From Athripsodes cinereus (Eukaryota; Arthropoda; Insecta; Trichoptera; Leptoceridae), in contig OX388313.1 of NCBI GenBank assembly GCA_947579605.1, positions 27,035,214 through 27,099,213 of the forward strand: 64,000 bases of DNA, written 5' to 3'. The notes under the pieces were generated by a model. It saw nothing but the letters and a program-made list of their open reading frames with translations. It had not been told where the DNA came from and made no database searches. The first letter of the stretch is position 1; the number at the start of each line of letters is the position of its first letter. The position numbers and the translations under genes are program-made. Positions 23,740 through 34,661 of the stretch are shown here, one piece after another.

Positions 23740-23930
23740 ATTCCATATCAAATTCTTGGTTCTCGTTCAGAAAGTCACTGCATCGCCTCTGGGGTTGATT
23801 CATGGATGTCCATCCAGTCGCCCTCGTATCTTCTACCTAGACACTCTTCCACCAGATGCATCGTTTGGAACTGAGCTCCACAGTCGCATTCCGGAGACTT
23901 ATGATGCACTTGAAATAGGATGCATTGTTT
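23740..23930 (-). pseudogene. Non-LTR C-terminal zinc-knuckle remnant
   Basis: The minus frame reads SPECDCGAQFQTMHLVEECL, GRRYEGDWMDIHEST and PEAMQ then TGA. The C-C...H...C spacing in CDCGAQFQTMHLVEEC matches the zinc knuckle at the end of many non-LTR polyproteins. It is a different lineage from the 60.1-kb element (CECGLDEETLDHVFLGC). Only about 60 codons survive. Confidence 0.6.
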
Positions 23931-25329
23931 TAAACGAATAAATTCTCATTTTTCGTTTCTCTGGTCTAGTTCTCAGGTCTCTGGTAACGGAAAATTTGGT
24001 TATTTATTAGAGAATCATAGAAGTGCATTTCCATTTCCATTTCTCAGCTGGTGGTTTGTTTAGAAACTGCGAGAATATTCCATTATATTAGAGAAATGAA
24101 GATAGTTCAGAATCTAAATTTATTTGAATCTTTCTCCATAAATATTGTTTAAGTACATATTATCATTTTTGTCTGATTTTTAATCTTATTCATTTGTTGC
24201 TATTCTGTACATTCTTTGGAATCCATTCATTTTATTTGATTTGTTTTAATACATTTTTATATTTATTGCTTTATTTTGTTGCTTAAGTTGATTTTTTAGT
24301 CTTGTTTTGTTCAGTTAGTCTTAATTAACTCGTTCACCTGAATTTTATCTTATTTATTAATTTGAATGCATGTTGTGGTGTTTTTGTATTTTTGTATTTT
24401 GTTCTTAACTTTGATGATTTTTTGAAACCCTTCTGGTAAATTTAGGATCTTCACTGGTCCACCTTTTGATTTTGTAAATTGTTATCATGTACTATAATCG
24501 ACTGTCTGATCCTGTATACATTGTAAAAATAAATAAATAAATAAAATCTCAAGATCAAAATTGGGTTGTGCAATACACACGTCAAATCAACTAAAAACAT
24601 ATTATTATTTATGTTTTGTAAAAGTCTATCATGGCAAAATTGCGTTCTGAGAATGCTTAGTGATATTTTGTTAAAAGATAGCTACCAAGAACGCGCCGTC
24701 AAATCTATATTTATGGCTTTAGCTTGACTGTATTATTATATTTTTATGTAATATTATGTATATGAAATTAAAAAAGAAACGAGTGTTTAAAATTTCGAAC
24801 ATGCATAAAATTGAGCAACTGAGACAAGAAAAATATTGGTAAAATTTGTGAACTATCAGATTTGTTTCTATCATCAAATGTCTCTTCTAAACGAGGTTTA
24901 CCTACATATCTGAAACCATTGCGTTGTCACATTTCTAGAAATCCCTTTATTGTAATTTGCCGTGAATTTCTAAAATATCCAAGGTCATAATAACTCAAAG
25001 ACAACTTGCATGCATCATACTACATACATGATGAAACCTCATGCGTATATTAAAATAATAGTCTAAGCAACTAGTTTCTGCACCTGGTATTGCGAAGGGT
25101 TTGAGCTACGGCGAATGTTCAGATTCATCTATATGAAATATTTAGTAAATTAACCGCATTTAACTCATTTTTCTCGCATAAGGCTTATAAATGGCGAATG
25201 ATTTGGATGTGCAGCAGACGGCGAATCATTTAAAGGTCTATATTGCTTTATCATCTCAATGCACATGTGGCTTGTCCAAGAAAAAGATGAATCAATTTTA
25301 GACGTTTTGACTTAATTTTTATTTTAAAA
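23931..25329. other. AT-rich DNA; possible retrotransposon 3' tail
   Basis: 24450-24545 ends in (AAAT)n after ATCGACTGTCTGATCCTGTA, a CR1/Jockey-like 3' end arrangement without coding remnant. Nothing else supported. Confidence 0.35.
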
Positions 25330-25488
25330 AATGTAGGTATCTGGGTTTTGTTATAAACCCAAATACAACCTTACACACCTTTCACAGTAAACTAAAAGCG
25401 TGTGTCGTAACAGGGCAGTTTGCCGGCACCTGGGATCGAATCACGGAGCCTCTGTTCACGAGGTCGAGACTCCAGGCTACCGACGAAC
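25330..25488 (-). mobile_element. SINE family A, full-length copy
   Basis: Minus-sense. Tail hairpin GGGTTTTGTTATAAACCC on the left, inverse B box GGGATCGAATCACGG (one change), head ending CTACCGACGAAC at 25488. Confidence 0.85.
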
Positions 25489-26327
25489 TCGCAAATTTAT
25501 TTTATCCGGGTTTATATGGTTTTCTCAAATTTTATCCTGGCATATTTGTATTCATTTGATTTTTATGAATTTTTCCACGACATAAAATGATCTAGCTATT
25601 TGATATCTGACATCTTTTTTACATTAACTTCACAGACATTTTGAAATAAATCTTCTAAAATACATCTATGAAGTAAAATAAAAGTCTAATTCAACTTATA
25701 AACTTACTTACAAACGAACGTAAGAATTATATTTGAAATAACACTGTCCCTTGAAACTACGGAAATTGCCGTTGTCGAACAAATGCAAATAATACGTAAT
25801 GATATTGAAAATACCACCTTTAATAATTCTGTCAGCAGTTGGTCATTATATCATTCTAGATATGAGACTTTTAAGTGTTGGGAATTAAAAATCATTAACT
25901 TGTTTATCTTTTTGACAATCAATCAATTAATAATTATTAACTATAATCTCATTGATGGCAATATGTAATACGTAATTAGTTATCTTATTACTTGCGACTA
26001 CGTTTTAATTTTTGTATGTCATCCTTTTGACAATGATGCATATTTTTTTATCAATTATTCCGATCTATGTCAAGAGCACCTTCATAATTGTATTCTTAGA
26101 TTTTATTATCTTTTTAATAACGTAATTACTTTGATTTAATCAAAAAATTATCATAAGTATAGATCATCTAACAATGTGACAACTTAGCAGTGTAACACAT
26201 CTTAACATTGTACTCTTAAACAATTTAGTTTAATGATTGAAATTGAAGGCTTAGAATAGCACTTTATAAGCTTAATTTTTATAACATCTACACTTCTTCT
26301 CCAGTTAAAAGTAGGTTTATAAATTAA
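25489..26327. other. AT-rich DNA, nothing recognised
   Basis: Fortuitous short frames only. Confidence 0.45.
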
Positions 26328-26337
26328 TTAGGTAAAT

Positions 26338-26503
26338 TGAAACAAGTATTTCTTTCTAGCATAGATAATTAACAATGAGAGAGATGTCTTTTGACTTATC
26401 AAGTCAATATCAATCTGATTAATACAGATTGATAATGACCTAATAAGTCGAAAGTCGTCTCTCTCGCGGTTTATAATCTAAAGTAGGAAGAAACATTTGT
26501 TTC
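26338..26503. mobile_element. Hairpin element (MITE-like), full copy
   Basis: Two arms of about 78 bp (26338-26418 and about 26425-26502) pair with scattered mismatches around a centre ATCTGATTAATACAGAT. Each arm carries CAA-TGTTTCTT near its outer end and a GAGAGACG/ATGTCT block. Copies: 40722-40888 (complete), 63938-64000 (cut by window end), 10003-10050 (one arm). The sequence TTAGGTAAATT just left of the arm is shared with the 63.9-kb copy, so the element may start at about 26328. Confidence 0.75.
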
Positions 26504-26679
26504 TCCGACACAATTAATAATAAATTGATCTTACACACTTCCGTTCGTTGAAATCTTTATTAAGATAAAAAAAATAGATCAGAAACATACCACATTACTT
26601 CTACGACCAAAATTCAATATGGACTAAAAACGGATTGAACCATCACAAGAAGTTAATAATTTAACAGCACTTGTATATA

Positions 26680-26850
26680 ATCTTCTTCTTCTTCGCCCTC
26701 GTCTACATATATTCCATTTTCTTGGGGTCGACTCTCCTAGTCCTCATCTTCCATGCTTCCGGTCCCCTGCATCCTCCGAGCTCAACTCTGCATCCTTCAA
26801 ATCCCTGGCAATTGTGGACATCCACGTGATCACCGGTTGGCATTTTATTG
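26680..26850. mobile_element. Dispersed repeat (GGGGTCG-CTCTCCTAG type)
   Basis: CTTCGCCCTCGTCTACATAT, TTGGGGTCGACTCTCCTAG, TCCTCATCTTCCATGCTTCC and GGTCCCCTGCATCC recur at 38655-38755 with similar order. The CTTCTTCTTCT start resembles the left end of the WLRNIRDWTG tails, so a non-LTR 3' end in minus sense is likely but not shown. Confidence 0.45.
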
Positions 26851-28990
26851 TCACTTATATACAATAAATTGACCAAACCTAGTAGAAAGAATATTCGAGG
26901 AAAATTCTCATAACATCATTTAACCATCTCCATTAAAGAGATTCTATTGTGTTTCGCTCTGAGACGACTTACGGTGCAATGTGCCATGGTTATCACAACA
27001 ATGCTAATGAATTGATTAAACAACTTACTTTGAGAAATCACCATTATTATCATTAAATACTTGGAGTTATTATATAATCGCAATGTCTATAAGATTTTAT
27101 ATATTATGTAAGACGGATGAAATTCACTTACTATCGCATTCTACTTAAGGCTGAATTATCATTAATCGTGGTGACACCATTACTCATTTCGTTGGTACAA
27201 TGGTCGTACCAGATTTTGCCATAATATGCAAATGGGCGCACAATACCGGTTTGAGCGCAAAGTATCATAAAATTATTGAATTGGTAACAGATTGAAATGT
27301 TATGATAAAGTTGATTAATAAAAATAATTCCATTCGTGAATAATGAACATTTTTGTCGAAACGCAGGTGCAGGAATGTGCCAACATCAGACGTAACATTT
27401 AAAGTGTATTATCTGAAAACTACGTTTGGTTTTATTGAATTTACTATTTTTGTTACTTATACTCAATAGTAGCCCTAAACAATAATAATAATTAATATTA
27501 TACATTTTGTTATGTAGGTAATTGAAAAGTCCAGGATTAGAACCCTTTTTCCCAAAATTTGCTTTCGAAGTAATGTCAAAAATATATTAAGTAACTGAAA
27601 AAATCCTGAATTGAATGAAGAAATTATTATCTAAGAAACGCATTTATCTCCTGTTTCCTCTCATCTGTCTACTGCTGAATAAATTATGCCTCATCAAAAC
27701 TTATATTTTTTGGTTTCGAGCAGCACAAACTTAAATTGTGTTCTCAGTCCTTCTTTATTGAAATTTAATTCCCATTTTTGAACTTATTTTCTTGAGCAAA
27801 GAAACAAATTTGAAGATATTATATGTATGCAACGGATAAAATCATCGTAGACAAAATGACGCAAACGATAATACTACGCAGACTACCATAATAATATATT
27901 TGAAAAAATTTCCTCCTTCATCACATAAAAGTGTCATGGAAAAGAAGAACATTTATTATAATAATATTCACTATAAACACCAGCCATTAAATAATATAAT
28001 ATTATTCAAATTATGCTAAGATATGGCAATTTGCATAAAAAAAACATCATAGGCAGAAACGGCATGTCAGAGATCATGGACACCATGAGTTCAGTAGACT
28101 AGACTCGTTATCATTTCTGGTCGAAAATTCAACCATATTTAATTTCCAATGTCAATAATATATTCCTTATTGTTTTAAAATTACATTGAACTTCAACAGT
28201 TTTCCTTTCCACGTTGGCCTAAAAACATATTTTTGTGTGTAATTATAATATGATTGCTATTATATGTAATATACTTGGTTGTACAGCACTCACCATTAAA
28301 TTGTATTTCACAAGATGCATATTAGTATCGTACGATCACTTTCGTTTTCGTCTGCAGCAATGTTCATGTTGGTTTCTTTTGCAATCGTAGTAGAGTCTCT
28401 ATCTTTAACACATATCTACAATGTATGTGGTCCTCTCTCTCATAGAAATCTATTTTGTTAAAGCAGAAAGTTGTTGTCATATTATTGATGGAGCCAAATG
28501 AACGAATGTTATGGCCTCAAAAGGAAGCCTTTTATTAGTCCCCTACATTATTATTATTGCTATGGTTTCGTGTTCCGGTAGTTCGAATTCCGATTCTAGC
28601 GTGATACCATAATTTCTAACTGAAATTATAAGGAAAGGAACGAGCTTATTGTTAGTCGACAACTTCTTCCAACCAACCCGATGAAGTATCAATCTCCTCA
28701 TTCTACATTCTTTCGGGGTTACCACAGAACTTCCTCCAGATTCATGCAGTTCTGCAAATTAGGAAACCTTTTTTCTCTAATTCATCAAGAAATATCCGGT
28801 TTATTTTGAAGATATCGCAATCTAGCGGTAAACTCGTCAGCTGTGCATTGCATTGTATAACTGATAACTTTATGATACATTGAAATGACTGATGTTGTAA
28901 CTAGTGTACAATAAAGGGTAAATAAATTAATAAATAGTAAAATGAAAAGTACTGACGAAATTACCAAACATTTTGTTTACCTTCTCTATC
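26851..28990. other. AT-rich DNA, nothing recognised
   Basis: No gene, repeat family or hairpin supported. Confidence 0.45.
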
Positions 28991-29130
28991 TATACCATCA
29001 CGGCATGTTCTTCAAGTGGGGTAGCCAGCAGAAGAACTGCATGTAATAAACATGCAAGTCGTCCTCTCCGTGCTTATAAAAGTTAATACGTTTAGAATTG
29101 GTGGCATTCCTCATCGCATTGTTTATCTAC
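28991..29130 (-). mobile_element. RTE-tailed short element, 3' portion
   Basis: TACCATCACGGCATGTTCTT, CAAGTGGGGTAGCCAGCAGA, GCATGTAATAAACATGCAAG and CGTCCTCTCCGTGC, then GGTGGCATTCCTCATCGCAT. Minus-sense. A smaller tail fragment of the same family (plus sense, CCACCCCACTTATG ... GCCATGATGG) is at about 29318-29345 with a (GAAT)n tail. Confidence 0.7.
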
Positions 29131-29357
29131 AATGAGATAAACACTCTGAAATACCCACAGAAGATACGAAAAAGTGGCGTAACTTTTGATAGACCTGTAT
29201 CCAATATTGGATTGATTCGAACTGAAGATAAAAGAGAGATACATCTCATTGTTTGTCTTCATTTGTATAAGTATTATACGTCCTGAATAAGTATTGTATA
29301 CGTTAATCCATTGACCACCCCACTTATGCTGAAACTGCCATGATGGTATGAATGAAT

Positions 29358-29455
29358 GAATGTAATGGTCTAAAATTGATGGATTGTACAGTGGTGTCTT
29401 TAAGGTGCTTTGGCACGCTAATGACACTTTAATGTTGTCCAATAATATAAATGAA
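29358..29455. repeat. 95-bp dispersed repeat
   Basis: Matches 16661-16755 at most positions (AAGGTGCTTTGGCACG, GACACTTTAATGTTGTCCAA). Class unknown. Confidence 0.6.
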
Positions 29456-29485
29456 CCAAGTAATATAAACACTATACCTACTTCT

Positions 29486-29671
29486 GCAGGGTTACTCTTG
29501 ACACAATCTAAATACGATCTTGATCTTAATCATACGACGCGAGAAGAGACTATGGTCAAAAATGCCGCGCTATCGTTACCGCGAGATTGTAACGCACGCA
29601 TTTTTTACTATAGTCACTTTGCGCGTTTTATGATTAAGATCGTATTTAGATTGTTACAAAAGTAACCCTGC
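29486..29671. mobile_element. Small inverted-repeat element (186 bp)
   Basis: Starts GCAGGGTTAC and ends GTAACCCTGC. The inverted homology extends about 45-50 bases with indels (AATCTAAATACGATCTTGAT against ATTAAGATCGTATTTAGATT). No certain target duplication. Non-coding; a MITE-like element. Confidence 0.7.
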
Positions 29672-29678
29672 TGGACCC

Positions 29679-30018
29679 GTAGTCAAAACACATTTTAGCG
29701 TTACTTTTTCGTTCGAATATAGACTTTTTTTAATGATGTATCTGGGTTTATTATAAACCCAAATACAACCTTATACACCTTTCACACTAAGCTAAAAGCT
29801 TGTGCCGTGAAAGGGGAATTTACCGGCACCTGCGATCAAACCATGGACTCCTTGTACTGGATGCCGAGACTCTACCTCCAGGCTACCGACGAACATTGCG
29901 AGAAAGTGTAAATTTTTGTAGCTTATTGTGAATATTAGCTACGAAAAATGACACTTTCTCGCAACTTCGTGTATATTCGAACGAAAACGTAACGCTAAAA
30001 TGTGTTTTGACTAGGCCT
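29679..30018. mobile_element. Fold-back element interrupted by a SINE
   Basis: The outer left arm 29679-29724 (AGTCAAAACACATTTTAGCG, TTCGTTCGAATATA) is the inverse of 29975-30016. The inner arms 29897-29925 and 29934-29962 (GCGAGAAAGTGT ... ACACTTTCTCGC) also pair. The left outer and left inner parts are separated by the SINE at 29725-29894, while the right arm is continuous. Removing the SINE restores a palindrome with arms of about 75-80 bp, so the SINE inserted later. Confidence 0.75.
29725..29894 (-). mobile_element. SINE family A inserted in a fold-back element
   Basis: Minus-sense full-length copy: T-rich tail on the left, GGGTTTATTATAAACCC hairpin, altered B box (GCGATCAAACCATGG), head ending CTACCGACGAAC. 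It splits the left arm of the surrounding palindrome. Confidence 0.85.
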
Positions 30019-30387
30019 ACTGATGTTCTGAATGTTGTCTCAAACATATCGTTGCCTATAATTGGTGACGTATTTTCTTGATTGGTAAAGGTTTCATTAT
30101 ACATGCAAAAAGTAACGTGAAAAACCACGTAGGCAAGTAAGGTGCTTGGAATCCTGTTTTTGTCTTAAGTAGGTACCTAATAAAAAATATTCACGTTGAT
30201 TTTTATTGATTATTTGATATTCATTATAATCTATAAAACTGTATACTTATTAATATTTATTCCATTTCATTAAACTCAAATATAAATATTAAACAAAATA
30301 TTACTACTTCTAGTGCCAGTTTTACCACAAAACGGCGCATCTTAAAAAAATTGTTGGTAAAGTTATTATTATTATCTATTACTATTT

Positions 30388-30632
30388 CACCATCACGGCA
30401 TATCCCACAAGTGGGGCCAGCCAGCAGATCAGCTGCACGGAACAAACATGCAAATTATTCCCTCCGTGCCGACAGTAAAATTAAGACAATCAGGATGGGC
30501 AACAAACCTTATCACTGAAAGATGTAAAATGTCTTTATTTTTTTTAAACTATGTACTACCTTTTATAGAACACTCGAAATCATATGGAAATGAGTGAGGG
30601 ATTATTTCTTTACCGGGCTTTCCACGGAATTA
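30388..30632 (-). mobile_element. RTE-tailed short element, reference copy
   Basis: Most complete copy. On the plus strand from the left: CCATCACGGCATATCCCACA, AGTGGGGCCAGCCAGCAGAT, the CAGCTGC block, TCCGTGCCGACA, CAATCAGGATGGGCAACAAA, ATGTAAAATGTCTTTATT, AACACTCGAAAT-like sequence and TTTACCGGGCTTTCCACGGA at the right. Sense is minus, so the element begins near TCCGTGGAAAGCCCGGTAAA and ends with the RTE-like 3' motif. No clear pol III boxes and no coding capacity were seen. Confidence 0.75.
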
Positions 30633-30812
30633 AACAAAACACAAAGGTTCATAATTTTAATTTTAAAAGTGAGTAGTGTTCCAGCTGTAATATTGGTGAT
30701 TACTGATTTCTATATTTGGTATACTTAATTTATCTTCGAGAAAAAATCTTCGAGTTATTATAATATTAAGATTGCAATTATTGTTAGTTATATTTTTTTT
30801 CATATGTTTACC

Positions 30813-31012
30813 TTTAGTTCAAATTTAAGGATGAGATGAACCAGGATCAGAAAATTACTTTTTAATATACCCGTTACTCAAGTAGGTTTCCTAGAATGGT
30901 TTGATTATAATAGGTAATAACTATCGCTTTTCTACATTCACATTTGCTCAATTTTAAGGATGATTCGAACCAGGATCAGCAAATAATCTGCAAAAATACC
31001 CGTTACTAGATA
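30813..31012. repeat. Two short direct repeats (AAGGATGA...CCCGTTACT)
   Basis: 30828-30877 (AAGGATGAGATGAACCAGGA, TATACCCGTTACT) is repeated with changes at 30957-31006. The second copy overlaps the start of the 229-bp direct repeat, and a third partial copy begins at 31487. Confidence 0.65.
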
Positions 31013-31197
31013 GATGGATACCTTATCAAGCATTTATTACTTATTCCTAAACTATATAGATACTCGAGAATCCTATACAAAATAATCGAATTGAACTCGA
31101 AAATAGGAATGCTTATTTTGTCAATATTACTATCGGTCATTCAGGGATCACCAACACAGTATCATTGCTATTAACATCAGTAGTAATAATGGATATA
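30971..31197. repeat. 229-bp direct repeat, left copy
   Basis: Nearly identical to 31487-31715: ATACCCGTTACTAGATAG, CAAGCATTTATTACTTATTC, ATACTCGAGAATCCTATACA, CACCAACACAGTATCATTGC, CAGTAGTAATAATGGATATA. The two copies flank a retrotransposon fragment exactly. Confidence 0.85.
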
Positions 31198-31486
31198 CAT
31201 CGAAAACGAAGAAGTATTAACCAGGGTAGGCGAAAAAAGGCAACTCCTTAAGAGAATCAGCCAACAACGAGCTAACTGGATTGGCCACAACATCAGGCAC
31301 CCAGGACTACTCATCGCCATCGCGGAGGGTAAGACCGAGGGGACAAATGGCAGAGGCCGACCAAGAGACGCATATATGGACTAACTGAAGAGGGACATGA
31401 ACTGTGGCTCATACGTAGAGCTGAAAAGACTGGCTGAGAATAGAGACGAATGGAGAGGAGAGACCAAACTCTTTATATATATGAAG
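31198..31486 (+). pseudogene. Non-LTR ORF tail (RQLLKRIS type), copy 2, between direct repeats
   Basis: The plus frame reads ENEEVLTRVGEKRQLLKRIS, QQRANWIGHNIRHPGLLIAI, GRGRPRDAYMD, an in-frame stop, then LKRDMNCGSYVELKRLAENR and DEWRGETKLF. One internal TAA replaces the Q of the DQL sequence at 22464, so it is non-functional. It lies precisely between two copies of a 229-bp sequence, with no poly-A. Confidence 0.7.
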
Positions 31487-31715
31487 CAGGATTAGAAAAT
31501 AACCTGCAAAAATACCCGTTAGGTACTAGATAGATGGATACCTAATCAAGCATTTATTACTTATTCCTAAACTATATAGATACTCGAGAATCCTATACAA
31601 AATAATCGAATTGAACTCGAAAATGGGAATACTTATTTTCGATATTTTTATCAGTCAATCAGTGATCACCAACACAGTATCATTGTTATTAACATCAGTA
31701 GTAATAATGGATATA
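31487..31715. repeat. 229-bp direct repeat, right copy
   Basis: Right partner of 30971-31197. Differences include an extra GGT near the start and scattered substitutions. Confidence 0.85.
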
Positions 31716-32726
31716 AATAATATAATAATAATAATAATACCTACACAACGATGATGTAATAAAGACTTGGATCGTAGTGTGAAAGTTTATTTACCTGAGC
31801 TGGCTAACAAACCAACGACTGGCGATGGATTTTGTAACTACATCGTATGGTATGTTGTATTGAAGTCGTTACAAGATACTACTAGAGCTGAACATAATAG
31901 TTAATCAGATATTTAACTGCGTTAATCTTTCATTCGTTAACGAATAATTCAATTTGTTAATAGTTTGTCTAGCGTAACTTACAGTGGGCAATATTGTACA
32001 GTTAAATTTATGCAGTTTGCTCACAGTCACAAATTATGCTAATCCATGTTTTATGTCTGGCTAAATGACACGTTACGTACACAACGGAGATTGGCGTTAT
32101 TATTTATGTTTGGCTTAAATTATTCTACAACTACTTATACACAAGTGGGGTAGCCAGCAGACTCACTTCAAGTAAAAAAAGAAATACAGAAACAAGTAAT
32201 AAATTGGCGTATTTTTACCGTAAAATAATAGCTATCATTTTACAAAAAGACTAAGAAATTTATTATATTATGAGAATATGAAAAAGTAGTCATATTGGTT
32301 AAAAAATATAGTAAGAAATTTAGAAGGCGTATTAGAAAGAATCGTACTTATCTAATTAGTTAACGGAAGCTTTTCTTCAGATATCCTAAATATATACTAC
32401 TTGTTTTCGTTAATTGCCTGTTAAAGAATTAACAAATTAATACCTAGACGCAGCTATTAGTATTAACTACAACTATTATGTATCTACTTTTAATATTAAA
32501 AGTGTATTTAGAACCTGTTCCATATCGGTATTATGAACAACGAATGCATTTTCCTCCAGTGATTTTATAACATGTAGGTACCTTATTATTTATAGGTAAC
32601 ATTAAATACCGTTACTCGATAAGTTTCGTTTTTTTTCTAATTATTATTCATTCAACTCTAAATGAGGGGTTTAGATGCAAGGGCACATCGATACATTTTC
32701 ACATTTTTTTTTTAATATTTACTTAC
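31716..32726. other. AT-rich DNA with one short-element fragment
   Basis: A fragment CACAAGTGGGGTAGCCAGCA (32142-32161) is the 3' end of the RTE-tailed family in minus sense. Nothing else supported. Confidence 0.45.
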
Positions 32727-32945
32727 TTATTCAACTTTTTTTGTCCACTGCTGAACATAAGCCCCCCCCATACATATATTATGTCTCCAGGCATCTCTGT
32801 GCTGAGTTTTCTGGAGCCAGTCACCAACGATTTTTCTAATGTCGTCTGACCAACGTGTTGGAGGTCTTCCTCTACTCCTTTTATCTTCACGACGTCTCCA
32901 CTCCACTACCCTTTTTGTCCATCTTTGATCTTTAATCAATCTATT
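32727..32945 (-). mobile_element. Non-LTR ORF tail (RGRPPTRWSDDI type)
   Basis: The minus strand encodes RWTKRVVEWRRREDKRSRGR, PPTRWSDDIRKIVGDW, QKTQHRDAWR and AYVQQWTKK, then the end of the ORF. This tail is shared by a widespread RTE-class group in insects. A degenerate plus-strand relative is at 53066-53195. The reverse transcriptase is absent. Confidence 0.65.
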
Positions 32946-33216
32946 TATTACTGGAAACAATGCATAAAATATATTTAATTTTCAAGTTCAAAATAGTTTT
33001 ACTACTAACAGCTATAATTATCTCTAATATTTATTTTTTAAATATTGCCTTTATTACGGAAATTACATACGACCACAGGATTGTTATACATAGTTAATTA
33101 TAAGTAGCGTAGTGGTAATATTGTATATCTTTATATTTAAAAAAGCATTAAAAACACTGTAAATCTCGGATACTTCAACTTCACAGTTCTATTGTGAAAA
33201 TCTTTTTACATATTAC
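32946..33216. other. AT-rich spacer
   Basis: Nothing recognised. Confidence 0.5.
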
Positions 33217-33560
33217 TTGCTGACCCGGCAAACATTGTTTTGCCATATACATTATTTCTAGATTACTAATATCTCTATTAAAAAATAGGAGTCGATGGTA
33301 GATGAGTGAAAATTTAGAACTGTATGTATTTTTTAATGCCTCACCATAAAAAAATAAACATAAAAAAAAATTGTTCAAAAAATAAAAAATTCAGGGTGGA
33401 CCACCCTTAACTTTTAGGGGTAATGAAAAATAGATGTTGGCCGATTCTCAGACCTACCCGATAAGCACACAAAATTTCATCAAAATCGGTTCAGCCGTTT
33501 CGGAGGAGTATGATAACAAACACCGTGACACGAGAATTTTTTATATTATAATATATTATC
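33217..33560. mobile_element. Arthropod-wide dispersed repeat (retrotransposon 3' region)
   Basis: The phrases GCTGACCCGGCAAACATTGT, AGGGTGGACCACCCTTAA, CGATTCTCAGACCTACCCGA, AAATTTCATCAAAATCGGTT and CAGCCGTTTCGGAGGAGTAT are those of a repeat very common in arthropod genomes, usually attributed to non-LTR (RTE-type) 3' regions. That attribution is from memory. No coding part of a retrotransposon is attached here. Confidence 0.6.
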
Positions 33561-34060
33561 TACCTGTTGGAAGATATCGCGTTTCTGCGATAATCTCGTC
33601 CATGGCACAAAATTATCTGTTCCAATATTGTTTTTTTTTTAGTATTCTTTTTTGTGCAATAAAGATTTGTTGTTATTAATATTATTTTTACCTGCAGTCT
33701 TTGAATAGAAAATTAGGTAGATCGGTTAAGTACGAGGAAAAACAAACCAGAAACATTATAAACAGTGTGAATTCGAAGGCGAAAGTTTTTTATAGAAAGA
33801 CTGTAATAATATTATTATGATTAAGTAATATTTCTCTTTTTGGAATGACAGTGAACATTTGAAAAATTATATAATATGCTGTATTTTATTTGATTGGTAG
33901 GGTCGGTTTGTAATATTATAGTGAAAATGTATTGTATTTGGCTGGAATATTTTTAATTTTATAATGGTATTTAATATACACAATGTTAAGCATCATAGTA
34001 ATAGCAGTGTGTACCTACTTAGTGTGTTATAAATAAAATTATATGTTTTATAAAAAACAT
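33561..34060. other. AT-rich spacer
   Basis: Nothing recognised. Confidence 0.5.
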
Positions 34061-34200
34061 CCGCGGTTCGATCCCAGGTGCCGGCAAACTCCCCTTTCAC
34101 GACACAAGCTTTTTTAGCTTACTGTGGAAGGTGTATAAAGTTGTATTTGGGTTTATAACAAAACCCAGATACCTATATCTTTTTTAAAAAAAAAAAAAAA
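34061..34200 (+). mobile_element. SINE family A, 5'-truncated copy
   Basis: Begins just before the B box (GGTTCGATCCC at 34065-34075) and continues through body, tail hairpin GGGTTTATAACAAAACCC and a T-run followed by a 19-A tail. The A-box part of the head is missing. The clean poly-A suggests a fairly young copy. Confidence 0.85.
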
Positions 34201-34319
34201 CATTTCGGTTAAATTTATAGGTAACGGGATCTTTTCTCTCGTTTTGTAGAAGTTTTCAGTCTATTGTACTATTAGCCCATGAAATCCCTGGCAATGAATA
34301 GGTTTCCCCTTTCTTATGT

Positions 34320-34516
34320 TAGTTTCAAGTGTCCTGTAAAATGCAGATAATATTGTAAAATATCGCTTATAAGACATTAAACATCGACCACTCAACAATA
34401 AGGCATGCCATTCATCCTGAAATAATCTCATTTTTTTTAAATAGCACAGAGAGGGTAACCATACCATTACTAATGGTATGGCTACACTAATTTTGGGATA
34501 TGCCGTGATGATATGA
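34320..34516 (+). mobile_element. RTE-tailed short element, diverged
   Basis: TGTCCTGTAAAATGCAG, GGCATGCCATTCATCCTGA and the end TGGGATATGCCGTGATGATA with a (GAATAAAT)-like tail. The central pairing block is mostly lost. Confidence 0.5.
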
Positions 34517-34661
34517 ATAAATGAAATAATTAAACTATGAACGTAAGGTAAATTTTTCTAATGCATTTTCTACTGCGTAGATAACACATACCTAAATGAT
34601 CTTTATTTATTAGCAAATTAAATTGCTACATAATTCATTGTATTTGAGAATAAATTGTTTT

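Noticed and set aside
23656..23941. Plus-strand ORFs of 61-72 codons
   Set aside because: Opposite the minus-strand zinc-knuckle tail, which has the recognisable motif.
29092..29472. 126-codon minus-strand ORF
   Set aside because: It runs across two dispersed repeats; no motif or splice context.
30971..31715. LTR retrotransposon (two 229-bp repeats as LTRs)
   Set aside because: The repeats lack TG...CA borders, there is no primer-binding site or polypurine tract, and the 289-bp middle is a non-LTR tail.
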